A stretch of 64,000 bases of DNA. It comes from Allomyces macrogynus ATCC 38327. Its lineage: Eukaryota; Blastocladiomycota; Blastocladiomycetes; Blastocladiales; Blastocladiaceae. The notes beneath the pieces were generated by a model. That model saw only the letters and a list, made by a program, of their open reading frames with translations, was not told where the DNA came from and searched no databases. This document shows positions 54,001-64,000 of this stretch, one piece after another (the stretch's first letter is position 1; each line of letters starts with the position of its first letter). The DNA lies in assembly GCA_000151295.1 (NCBI GenBank), contig GG745346.1, positions 897,448 to 961,447 of the forward strand, in the 5' to 3' direction. Position numbers and translations under genes: made by a program.

Positions 54001-57000
54001 GCGGGGTCTCGGCGGGCACGTCGGACCGCAGCGTCACGTCCATCAGCCCGAGGACGCGCAATTTGGTGAGCGCGTCGAATGAGGCCAGGTCGCGCTGCTG
54101 CGCGGCCGCGGTCGTCGGGTCCGTCGTGAGCGCCTTGATTTCGAGGCGGCGGTTGCCGGAGAGGCCGAGGAAGCGGAGCTCGCGGTTCCTAGTTGATCAT
54201 GGTATCAGTCTACTATCGAATCTGGACGCGCGGGCGTGAGGGGCCAAAGTTGAACAACAAACCAGTTCCAGTTCCAATCGTACGGCCAATTCGACACGTT
54301 GAACTTCAAGTTGTTGTTGCCCACGTCAAACGCCATGAGCTTGCCAAGCTTGCCCACCTCGGCGGGCACCGAGACCAACTTGTTGTTGCTGAGCGCCAGA
54401 ATCCTCAACTGCTTGAGCGCACCGACCGTATCGGGTAGCGCGGCCACTTGGTTCCCGCTCAGAATCAACTGTTCAATCTTGGCGCAGTGCAGGAAAAACT
54501 CGTCGGGCAACTCGAGCAGCCGGTTGCACGCCAAGTTGACGACGCGCAGTTCCGGCAAATACATCAGGCTCACGAGCGCCGTGTCGGTGAGTCGGTTGTC
54601 CGCGGCGAGCAGATAGTGCAGGCACCGCGACAGTGGCATCGTGTGCGACCCGGCCCCCGCCGGCGGCGGCGTGACCGTGGCGAGCAAATTCGAGGAAATA
54701 TTGAGCACCGTCAATGTGCCGCACGACCACAAGTCGCCGGGCAACTGCCGCAAGTTGTTGGCGTGCACGTCAATCAGCTCGAGTTTCGGGCACTGTGCGA
54801 GCCCATCAGGCAACGTCTGCAGGCAATTGCATGCGACGCGTAGTTCGCGCAGGTGCGTGAGCCGCGACCAGTCGAGTGTGATCTGCGAGAGCTGGTTGTG
54901 GTCGAGTACGATGCGCTCGAGCCCGGACACCTGCGCCATATCGGCGGGCAGTGCCGTGAGTTTGGCGCGCGTCAGGTTGAGGACGGTCATGGTGCTCGGC
55001 ACGCGCGGCTCAAATGTGGTCAGCGGGTTGCGCGCGATTGACAGGTGCAGTGCCGCGGCACACCCATGCACCGACGAGAGCTGGTTGTGGTCGACGTGTA
55101 GCGCCTGCAGCCGCGGCAAGTTCGCGACGGGCGAAATGTCGACGAGCTGGTTCTCGCGAAGGTCGAGTTCGATCAGTCGCGCGAGCCGCGTGAAGGATTC
55201 GGGCAGTTGTTGCAACTCGTTGCCGAGCAAAATGAGCCGCTCGAGCTGCGCGAGTGCGCGAACATTGAGCACGTCCTGGATCCGATTGAACGACAGGTCG
55301 AGATCAACCAAGTGTACCATGCCAGCCACGGGTAGTGGGATATCGGTGAGCTGGTTGCTCGAGAGGTCGAGTGTGTTGATGCGCGACGTGAAGACCATGT
55401 CGTCGGGCAGCGTCTGCAGCCGGTTGCCCTTGAGCGACAGTGACTTGAGCCGCGGTAGCAGCGTCAAAGTCAGTGCATCGACTTGGCGGATGCGATTGTT
55501 TGACAGGTCCAGGTGCTCCAGACCCGTTGCAAACGCAATCGCCTCGGGCACCGCCGTCAGCTCCGTTCCGCTCAACCGCAGTTCCTTGAGCGCCGTGCAC
55601 GCCTGCAAGAACTCGGGCGGCAGGACCAAGTCAACATTCTCCGACAAGTCGAGCGACTGAATGCAGTACGCAGCCGCGGGTGTCGCGAGCGACGCTGGAA
55701 TCCGCGTTAAATTGCGCCCGCGCAAGTCTACGTACTGGACCGACGCGAGCCCATCGAGCAAGTCGGGCTCTGGCAGCGGGCGGTCAAAGATGAACCGGCA
55801 CAGATAGGACGTGGTTTCGCGACCGTGGGCGTCAATGGCCTGGATGTCGTTGTACCCGGCCATGTGCAGAAGCCGGCGCTGCAAAAGCAGCGGCTGCTCG
55901 TGCGGTTTCAGCGTGCGCTCGACCATGCGCTGCTCGAGCATGAACCGGCACCGGGCTGGGTCCTCGATGAAGAAGCGCCGCGCGAGCAGGTCCGTTATGA
56001 ACTGCGTCGTGGCCGTGATGGGCGTCGCGAGCGTGGCAAACGTGCCGTTTCGCCGGTACACGCGGAAACGGATCTGTGGAGCAAGTGGGGGGTAGAGTGA
56101 GCGATCGGGATGCGGGGAAAAGATGAGGTGGCACGCAAAAGGTCGAAGTGCACACACGTATTCGACGTTGGGCTGGTCGCCGCCCGCCGAGGCCTCGCGC
56201 CTGCGAGACGGAGTGGTGCGCAATGGCGATACGGACGGTTTTCTCGGTGGGTACGGCTCGAGCTGGTCCAGCGACGTGATCAGGACACCGGAATGGCCCG
56301 GCTTGAGGCCAGTCGAGTCGGACACGGACGGTCGCAGCCGGTCTGAGCCCAGAGGGCTTCCTAGATAAGATCAACGGAGGTCAGAATGGGCGTCGAATCA
56401 CTGCCTGGCAAGATGAAGGAAGAGAACAAACCACCGCGACTGTCATTTCGACCCTAGCAAACCACAATCACCAGCCAATCAGTTTCCATTGGCAGCAGTA
56501 CGACATGACAAAGAGAGCGACCCACCTTTTCACCACCCGACCGCTTGCGCGTGAAGAACGACGGAACCAGGTTGCGAATGAAGCGGCGATGGTCCTTGGA
56601 CTCGGGCGCAAATGTCGGGCTGCTCGTGCCGGGAAAGTCGTAGGACGATCTGGCTGTCGCGAGCGTCGCAGCATGGTTGCCGGGCGGCGTCACGGCGCGG
56701 TGGTCGGGCGGGTAGGCGAACAGGTCCGGCGATGATGACTGGACTGGGCCTTGGTCAAAGGACTATGTCATCGCCATCAAGGTCAGCTATTGCTGCGCGG
56801 AGCGTTGCGCCAGCAATCTCGCTCGTCCGAGGACGGAGCGGAGCACAACGCGAGCAAGGACATACTCTTCCAGATCCACCACGCGAACTTGAAGCAATTG
56901 ACGGCCGTGCAGCGAGCATCGGCACCGGTGCAGCCGCAGCCGGGTCGCTGCCGGCGCTCGTCAGAGCGGGTCCATGATAATAATGTTGGCGCGAATAAGA

Positions 57001-57168
57001 TGCTTGACGTATGGGTGGTCGCTCGCCCGTGGAACGATCAAAGGATGGCACGCTCAGTGACGGTTCCGCAGTGGTGGCCGTGGAGAGCGTTGATGAGGCC
57101 TCGCTAGGCCGCTTCTGGTTGCCCGGGTTGCGCGATGCATAGCGCGGCGGCGGTGATAGGTCCGACAT
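51073..57168 (-). CDS. CYR1: Fungal-type adenylate cyclase (RA - LRR - PP2C-like - class III cyclase)
   Basis: Makes cAMP from ATP at the membrane periphery, upstream of PKA. About 1806 residues in eight exons: 56866-57168, 56526-56738, 56158-56355, 54263-56073, 52263-54188, 51633-52188, 51347-51550 and 51073-51282. Domains: disordered N-terminus with RRFIRNLVPSFFTRKRSG; Ras-association-like domain (about 235-325, IRFRVYRRNGTF to LLHMAGY); some 20 leucine-rich repeats (about 370-880); the signature DVGNNNLKFNVSNWPYDWNW; a PP2C-like domain (about 885-1230); and the cyclase domain (about 1300-1560). Metal-binding Asp residues are in LVFTDIKGSTRLWE and VKTEGDAFMVAF; DYFGRMVNRSARIS crosses an exon junction. 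VGEVSLKGLENPETLWVVFP follows. The 84-bp intron before the RA domain is in frame with no stop. The exon 2/3 acceptor is chosen as AAG at 56356, because TAG four bases earlier breaks the frame. Confidence 0.93.
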
Positions 57169-58537
57169 GGCTGGCAGAAATGGTCCCCTTTCGCCCAGGT
57201 CGGCGCGGGGGCACGTCCAGGGGACAGATCAGAGCAGGGCAGCCGGCGCGGGCGGAGAGCGCGGGGACATGGGTGGAGGCCCGCGAGCGAGGGTCGGTCT
57301 TGGCAACACGCGTCGCAGCGTCGGCGCGTTGTGCACTTGCGGCCAGTTGCGCAGCGGTCGGCGGGTGCCAAGGAGGCCGTGTTCGTGTCGACGTTGTCGT
57401 TGTTCACCGCCCTCGCCGTCACAATGGCGGTGGGCGACCGGGAACAGGAAAAGCTGCAAAGCTGGGCGCAAGTTCTTGGGCAGGGACATTCTCGCACCAC
57501 GAGATATGCACGTGTCAAAGGCACGATGCGTTGGCAGGGACGCATGCTTCTTCTGCCGGGTAAACTTTTCGCGGCAGCGTTTCACATGCAAAGGCGCAGC
57601 GAACCTTGCAGAGAGCTTCCTTATTCTTCCCCGCACGTGCTGCGCCTCATGCGCAAATCTGCTGTTCTGCGCCCAACCTGCGCGCCCAGAACGTGCCAAT
57701 CCGGGGCGACCGCGTGTAGCTCGGGTTTTCATGCTGGCTGGTTGGTTGGATTGGCATGGATTGGCGTAGATTGCGAAGCCTCGCCAAATTGTGTGGCGAT
57801 GCGGATCTGTCCTCAGAGGGACGTTTCTGATCCAGCTGGTGGGACCTTGCACCCGCGATCCCATCCCGCAAGGCGAAGGGGGCGGGCGAATCGAGATGCG
57901 TGCACCCAAGCCAGTCATGGATGTCAAAGTATTAGTACTGGGAGGAGTTGCGAATCCGAACTCTGCTTGAAAGCACGGTCTCTATGTCAGCGTGTGGCTG
58001 AGCGGCCGAGCCCTAACTCGGGGATGCCGAGAGGCGAATCTGCCCTCGTGATGAGGGTTCCCAGGTAATCGCTGCCCTAATCAACCGGCCCCGGCTGGAG
58101 TCGACGACGAGGTGCACCACTTCTCACACCTCAGGGGCAGGGAACCGACTCGAAGCAAACGCGAATGCTCGTCGTCGTGCTGCGCGGCAGTCGCCGACGC
58201 TGAGGGTCGGCTCGAACAAGACTGGGTGGGGCCGTCGCGTTTTCTCCCCTCTTGGTTTGCGCACGCCGGCTTGTCGCCGCCAGCGTCCAACAACCAACCT
58301 GTCCAACACAGTTCCAACGGCAAGCACCACCTTGCCCGCTCTAACCGCTGCGACCGCCGCTGGACCTGCGCCAGCTCGATCCAGACGTTCCACGCCACAC
58401 GCGCTTGCCCGCCCGCGCCAGACGGCCGCCGGCTCGCGCTCCAACCGCGCCCTCAAGACAAGTGCGTGTCATTGGCCATGTTCAGCGCCCCACGCACGCG
58501 CTGCTGCCCGCTGCTTCCCGCCGCTCCCCGCCCGACC

Positions 58538-58569
<32 letters not shown>

Positions 58570-58792
58570 AGCGGCCGTCGTGCTCATGCCGGGTCGGGTG
58601 CGGGGGTGACGCACCGCGGGCGGCCGTCGTCGGGAGGTGGCGGCGGTCACGGTTGGCTGGCTGCAGCAAGGAACCGTGGCCGCCTCTTGCGGGGGAGGCG
58701 TGTCTGCAGCAAACGACGGACTCCATTCATCCATCTCCATCCTCATGTGTCATCTCCGCTAGACTCCACTTTCTTCCTGGCTGGCCGGTTGC
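57169..58792. other. Divergent promoter region CYR1 / protein kinase
   Basis: A 1.6-kb region, the longest without a gene. Several ORFs (up to 245 codons, 57331-58068) show biased low-quality composition and match nothing I know. Likely contains long 5' UTRs and promoters of two signalling genes. The 3' part is C/T rich. Confidence 0.5.
58539..58569. repeat. (CGA)n trinucleotide repeat
   Basis: About ten CGA units in the presumed 5' UTR or promoter of the kinase gene. Confidence 0.85.
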
Positions 58793-61700
58793 ATGGCCTC
58801 GACGGCGCCGCTGCCCACCGGCCTCAACGTGCTCAACTCGCACCTCGCCATCGCGCGCGCGCCGCGCGACGAGCGCGACCGCCCCATTGTCGCTGCCGAC
58901 ACCGCCAAGGATGCCGACACCGCAAAGGATGCCGCATCCTCACTGCCCATGCAGGCCACGCCGCCGCGCTCGCACACGGCCACGCCCGATCTCTTCCCGG
59001 CCTGGCCGCAGCCGCTGCCCGCGTCAGCCGAGGCCGGCACGCCCGCCAGCCGCTCCTCGCCGCACACGCCGCCCCTGGCGCGCGCGCCCTCGGCCACGCG
59101 CGGCATCATCCTGCGCAGTCTCGGGCCAACGCACGTCTCGCCCGACGTGTTTGGAATCGGTGATGCTGCCCGTGATGGCGCTGCCAAGGACATTCTCGCG
59201 CCCACGCCCGTCGTGGCCAGTCCGCTGACACCGCAAGTCGCGCCAGTCTCGACGGCCGACCTTGTCACGCCCGCACCCGCGATCACCTCCCCACCGCCCG
59301 CGGGCCCGCGCACGACGCCGCCGACCGTCACAGAAAAGCTCAGCAAAATGTCGTGGCGCATGAAGCGCAAGCTCAACAGCCTTCTCTTCTCGTCGCACCA
59401 GGCTGCACCGGCGACCGCCGCCGTCTCGCCTGTCATGACTGTGACCGCGCCGGCGCCGATCCACACTCAGACCGGATTCGCGCCCGCATCGGCTTCCTCA
59501 ACACCGCGTGCTGCGACGCCGCTCGCACAATCGGCGCCCGAAACGCCGCTCGCCGAGCACCCGGGCGCGAGCAGCGGCACGACGACGCCCGTGAAACCCC
59601 CGGCGAACCCGCGCGCGTCCAAGTCGCTCCTGACGTTACAGACACAGCAGGCCGCTGCGCAGTGGCCGGCTGCGGGCGCGGCACCGACGTCGGCAACGTC
59701 GGCACAAACCGCCAAATTCGTGCCGTGGTCGTCGCCTAACAAGCCGACGCCCGCGGGCGCGGCGCTTGGGACCGTCCCCGAGTCGCTGCTGGCCTCGCCG
59801 CACTCGACGGCCTCGCCAATCCGCGTGCCGTCGCCCGCCGTCTCGGCGCGGTCGACGGCCACGCACGACTGTCCCGCGCCGACCATGATTGGGTCGCATA
59901 CGACGCGGTCCCCGGCCGTGTCAATCTCGTCGACGCGCGCTGTGCGGCACCTCGTGCCCATGTCCCCAACGTCGCCGCCCTTTCAGGACACGCCATCGGT
60001 CTCGTCCAACTCGACCCCTCAGGACGACGTGGCTGCGACCCCCGCGTCATCGGTCCTTCGGGTCCCGCGCGAGCGCGCGCACACGACGCCCGTGCCCGGG
60101 TACCACATGGTGCGCCGTAGCTCATCGACATCGCTCGTCCTGACCAAGCGCGCGTCGCTGCGCAAACGCGGATCGATCAGTTCGGCGACGCGCTTCGGGC
60201 TGCCGCTGCCGGCGACCACCACAACCTCGTCGTCGCTCGTGAGCAGTGGGCCGCTGTCGATGCCGCCGTCGCCGTGCACACCCGTGCACCCGAATAATCC
60301 GCCGGCCGCCATGTCGGCGGCCGCCTCGTTCTTGACCCAGTTTGGATCGGTCCCGCCAACGCGCACACCGTCGGTTCCGGCGTCGCCCATGGCGGCGTCG
60401 TTTTCGGGCGTGCCTGCGTCGCCTGCGGCATCGTTCCTCGCTGCGTTCAATGGCGGCGGGGGTGCGCTGCGCACGTCGAGCATGCTAGGGGACCCATCGC
60501 TCCCGAACTCGCCGCAGCGGCCAGGAACCGGCTCGCGGCAACGCGCCATGACCGAGGCAATGCTCCCGTGGACTACCCCGACTGCTGCGCCATCGATGCC
60601 GTCGTCGGTCGCTCTGGTCGACACGTGCACGAACCTTACCGAGTACGGCGACGACGACGACGACGACGAGGACCACGACGTCTTCGCGTCCGTCTGGGAG
60701 TCCGGATTCCTCGTCGAAGAAGGCGACGAAATCGCCGGAGGGTACGTGGTCGGCGCCCCGCTCGGGTCCGGCGCGACGTCGACCGTGCATGTCGCGACAC
60801 GCACCGACACGACCACCGGCCAGACGTGGAAGTACGCGCTGAAAGTCGTGATTGATCGCGCGAAATTGCCGACCGCGCGGTGTGCGCGCGAGCCGGGGTA
60901 CCCGCTTGTCCCGCCGACCCCGCGCGCGGGCCAGTTTACCGGCGCGAGCCCGACTGCGACATGGGTCAACGCGATGCCCGTAGGCCCCGGTGTCGGGATC
61001 GGGCCACGGCCGCACTCGGGCGCGGCCGCACGCGCGTCGGGCGTCCCGTCCCCGGCGCCCGCCGTCGACGAGACGAATAACGCCGAGGACCACGAGGCTC
61101 TCGACCACGAGATTGCGATCTGGCACCAGCTGCACCATCGCAATATTGTGGATCTGTGCGAGGTGATCACGACGCCAGAGTGCGTGTTTGTGTTCTCGGA
61201 ACTCGTCACGGATGGGAATCTGCTGCAGTTGGTCAATGAGTGGGACCGGTTGGCCGCGTCGGATGGCGTCTGGGACTTGCCGCTGCTGCTGACGCCGGCG
61301 CCGCGCGCGAATGAGCCGCCGCAGCCGGAAGTGTACTTGGCGGCGCCGCGGCGCGCAAGGGATTGTGGGTTGCCCGAGCACTGGGCAAGGCGGATTGCGA
61401 GGCAGCTGATGGATGCGATTGCGTATATGCACGACGAGGCGCACGTGTACCATCGCGACGTGAAGTTGGAGAATGTGCTGGTACGTGATTCTTGAGCGCT
61501 CATCGCGGTATCTCCAGTGTTGCGCGAACTCACCTCACCTCTTTTCATGTTTGCAGGTCCGCTTCAAGCACGCGTCGTCGCACGTCATGACTGTCCAGGA
61601 AATCACGCACTCGACCGCGTCGGCCGCGTCGCGCAGCAACGGGTGGCGGCGCGTCGGCAGCACGACGCTCGGCACCATAGCCTCACCGTCCTCGGCGCAA

Positions 61701-62786
61701 ACCGCGCGCGGCGAAAAGGAAGTGCCACTCGCTGTTGCCGCGCAGTGGATTGCGTCGGGCGCATTCGTGCCCGTCTATGGCGACGGCGGCGCGTTCCCCG
61801 GCGCGACGCCGCAGTACTGGGAGTACCGTTCGACCGAGAACCGCGTCTTCCGACTGCGGCACCACGTGCAGCGCCGCTTGCTCGACATGGATGTCAAGTT
61901 GACCGATTTCGGACTCTCGGCGAGCGTCGAAGAGGCGTGCGAGGACCCGGAGTGGTCGGGCGGGTCGCTCGAGTACTGCCCGCCCGAGTCGTTTGATCCG
62001 GTGCCGACACCGTGGATGGCGCCCAAGGACAAGTCGATCAAGAAGTACCTCGGTGCGCGCGACGTCTGGTCGTGGGCCGTGTGCGTTTACGCGCTCGTCA
62101 CGGGGCAGTTGCCGTTCTCGGACGACTATGAGCCGCGGCTCGTCATGAAGATCCGCGAGTTTGAGAATCTGTTCCCAGCACCCAAGCCCGTGGCGCCGGT
62201 CTCGCAGTGTGCCGGCGCGTGGGGGTGGGGCATGGCTGCGCATCCGGCGCGGCCGTCGTTTGGCGTCGCGCAAGGCCCGCGCGCCATGGATAAGTGCGAG
62301 TGGAACCAGATTGTCGCGCAGGCGACGCAGGCGATGTCCGTCTCGGGCGCGACGCTTGCGGCCGCCGCAGCTCCGCTCGCTGCGCACCACGGCCTGTTTG
62401 CACGCATGGTCCCGTCGAGCGCGACCACGTCGGCGACGCCGTCCGAGGACGGGCACGATGATGACGAGGATGCGGTACCGGCGCGGCGGCCGTCCGCGCC
62501 AACGACATTGCCGGCGGTCGGTCTCGGGATCCACGTGTCGAGCGTGTCGGGCGCGATTCCGACGGCCCTGGCACCCGCGGCCACTAGCGGCGACGGGATT
62601 GCGGTCGTCTATTTGCCCGACCAGCTTGCGCGCATGGTCCCGGAGCCCTCGGCATTGTGGTGGGCGCCGAATGTATCGGATCACGTGTCGCCGCCGCTCG
62701 AGGCGCTGTTCCGCGACTTGTTCACGCCGTGGGAGAAGCGGCTCGTGCCGCGCGAGGTGCTGGCGTCTGAGTGGATGCGGGTGTAG
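58793..62786 (+). CDS. Large Ser/Thr protein kinase with insertions in the catalytic domain
   Basis: 1305 residues in two exons, 58793-61480 and 61557-62786, with a 76-bp GTACGT intron. Residues 1-640 are Ser/Thr/Pro/Ala rich and probably disordered, with a basic patch (KMSWRMKRKLNSLLF) near 185-200. The kinase domain starts about 650: GAPLGSGATSTVHVA (Gly loop), YALKVV (Lys684), then an insertion of roughly 70 residues before DHEIAIWHQLHHRNIVDLCE (helix C). The catalytic loop YHRDVKLENVL has Asp889. DFG is at 1013 (VKLTDFGLS), so about 100 extra residues lie between HRD and DFG; the intron falls at the start of that insertion. SLEYCPPESFDP replaces APE, and DVWSWAVCVYALVTGQLPFS follows. All catalytic residues are present. 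I cannot assign a subfamily; the nearest layout is the CAMK/fungal-specific kinase type. Confidence 0.85.
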
Positions 62787-63662
62787 GCGGACTTGGCGCT
62801 AGTGGTGAAGCAGCTGCAGTGGAGGCGGCGGTGTTTTCTGTCGTGATTTGGTTTGGTTTGGCTTGGCTTGGTGCGGTCGTCCAATCAATCTGCAGCGGGC
62901 GGTGCTTGTATTTAATCGGGATTCCAAATCCAAGATGACCATTTATTGATTCAACGTGGCGTGGTGCACGTTTCCACCAGCGCACCAGGCGACCGTGCAC
63001 CAGGCGACCGCGCCAGCCGGAAAGGCACAGGAGAGGCCGCGCGAGACGCGGCGCGGCGTCGCTGCGAGACAAGGCCCGATCCCTGCTGTGGCACGTGCGA
63101 ATCGAACGCGCTTTCCTGGCCGCGCTGCCCGCCGGCGGCGTTCGCCTGTCGCTCGCTCGCGGCCGTGCGCTCCTCTCTTTCTCGCCATCCGACCGCCGCC
63201 AGCGGCGCTCTCTCCCCGCACCTTGCTCTCCACCACTGCTGCCCCTCGCCGCCCGCTGCCGGACCCTTTCTCCGCACCACTACCGCCCCCGACTCCGACT
63301 CCCGCGACCCCCACCCATCGCGCGCCGAGCTGCTTGTCGACCGCGCCGGCCGCCGTCGACACCCCCCTAGACTCTCCGCCCTCCCTACACGACTAGACGC
63401 GCCGCGCCCCGCCGCGCTGCCGCTTCTTTGCAAGCACTATCCCGGTGCCCTCCGCCGACTGATCAACAGTGCGACCCAACCGCACCGGATCCGTGACGCG
63501 CGCCAGCACCACCGATTGATCCGACCCGCGACCGGCTGGACCGACCAACCGACCGACCGACCGACCGCGATCACCGACCGCGATCACCGACCGCTTGACC
63601 GAGAGCGGCTCGCCCATTCGCACTGTCCCCTCTTGCCATCCTCCATCCCCTCTGCTCCCACG
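62787..63662. other. Intergenic, kinase 3' / syntaxin 5'
   Basis: Contains C/T-rich sequence typical of a long 5' UTR. A short CCGA tandem repeat lies near 63548-63568, and a 13-bp unit CCGCGATCACCGA is repeated just after it. No gene seen. Confidence 0.5.
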
Positions 63663-64000
63663 ATGCGCGACCGTCTCTCTGAGCTCAAGGTATGCGTCGT
63701 ACCTCCGCCCGTCCGTTTGGCCGGAACGCGACGCTCACGCTGTTCCGCCATGTAGAAGGCGTCGGGCGCCGGCGACAAGCCGCCGCAAATCCAGTCGTCA
63801 GCGAACGTCGACGTGGAAAAGGGCAATCCCGATGCGCCACCCGCCGCAGCCAACCCAATGAAGGGCTTCTTTGACGAAGTACACGATCCACCTCCCCGCC
63901 TGCTCGGGTTCGCGTGCGAGGCTTGCAACTGACGCGCGTCGGGTTAGGTGAGCAACGTGCGTGGCGCCATCAACACCATCAAGCGCCTGATCCAAGATGT
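63663..64000 (+). CDS. Syntaxin (Sso1-like) t-SNARE, 5' part only
   Basis: Gene runs off the window. Exons so far: 63663-63689, 63756-63878 and 63948 onward; introns are 66 and 69 bp. The spliced start reads MRDRLSELK, then KASGAGDKPPQIQSSANVDV, NPMKGFFDEV and SNVRGAINTIKRLIQD. Plasma-membrane syntaxins begin with an M-x-DRL-x-EL peptide, then a spacer and FFxEVxxIxxxI at the start of the Habc helical domain. The SNARE motif and membrane anchor lie beyond the window end. The first exon of nine codons is supported by the conserved start peptide. Confidence 0.8.

Noticed and set aside
57930..57975. 5S rRNA-like string (TTAGTACTGGGAGGAG)
   Set aside because: Only a short similarity; the rest of a 5S gene is absent.
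57331..58068. 245-codon frame in the CYR1/kinase spacer
   Set aside because: No domain, no supporting intron logic and no conserved composition; several overlapping frames are equally open.
57990..58075. Possible tRNA-Leu/Ser-like stretch (GTGTGGCTGAGCGGCCGA...GAGGGTTCCCAGG)
   Set aside because: T-loop lacks TTCGA and the arms do not pair into a cloverleaf.

Overview
This window reads as nuclear DNA of a GC-rich fungus. It holds about 20 protein-coding genes on both strands. Most are split by short spliceosomal introns, mostly 62 to 131 bp. Several genes are typically or specifically fungal: a THI20-type kinase/TenA fusion, a CYR1-type adenylate cyclase (RA, LRR, PP2C-like, cyclase), a PHO80/PCL-type cyclin, and a Uds1-domain coiled-coil protein. 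An UNC119 gene (lipid-cargo carrier to cilia) and a multiplied CHASE/PAS sensor family point to a flagellated (zoosporic) lineage. Blastocladiomycota or Chytridiomycota are my best guesses, by inference only. I saw no bacterial operons, CRISPR arrays, rRNA or convincing tRNA genes. One assembly gap of 585 N lies inside a gene at 25640-26224.

Layout. 0.1-8.5 kb: an unknown Ala/Pro-rich protein, a mitochondrial ABC1/ADCK kinase-like protein (minus), THI20 (minus) and TIM50 (plus). 8.9-19.4 kb: a head-to-tail array of three paralogous membrane sensors (CHASE-like ectodomain, PAS, degenerate histidine-kinase core); the middle copy carries a frameshift. 19.8-23.6 kb: a DinB-like protein and DNA topoisomerase III with a GRF zinc finger, both minus. 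24.2-30.1 kb: a giant Uds1 coiled-coil gene containing the gap. 30.4-34.3 kb: alanine-glyoxylate aminotransferase and an OAS/cGAS-like nucleotidyltransferase. 34.8-37.7 kb: a minus-strand protein joining an E2 (UBC) domain, an F-box and a TerD domain. 38.5-48.6 kb: YIH1/IMPACT, a small coiled-coil protein, a PCL cyclin, SF3B1 and UNC119. 48.6-51 kb: a repeat-rich stretch with a broken RhoGAP remnant between inverted repeats. 51.1-57.2 kb: adenylate cyclase (minus). 58.8-62.8 kb: a large protein kinase with insertions in its catalytic domain. 63.7 kb to the end: the 5' part of a syntaxin gene.

There are no operons, so functional links are loose. Signalling is prominent: sensor array, adenylate cyclase, kinase, PCL cyclin, OAS-like enzyme. 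The items most worth follow-up are the UBC-F-box-TerD fusion, the OAS/cGAS-like enzyme in a fungus, and the triplicated pseudo-histidine-kinase sensors. Exon boundaries were worked out by hand from reading-frame continuity, GT/AG sites, comparison among paralogues and remembered family motifs. No transcript data or database search was available.
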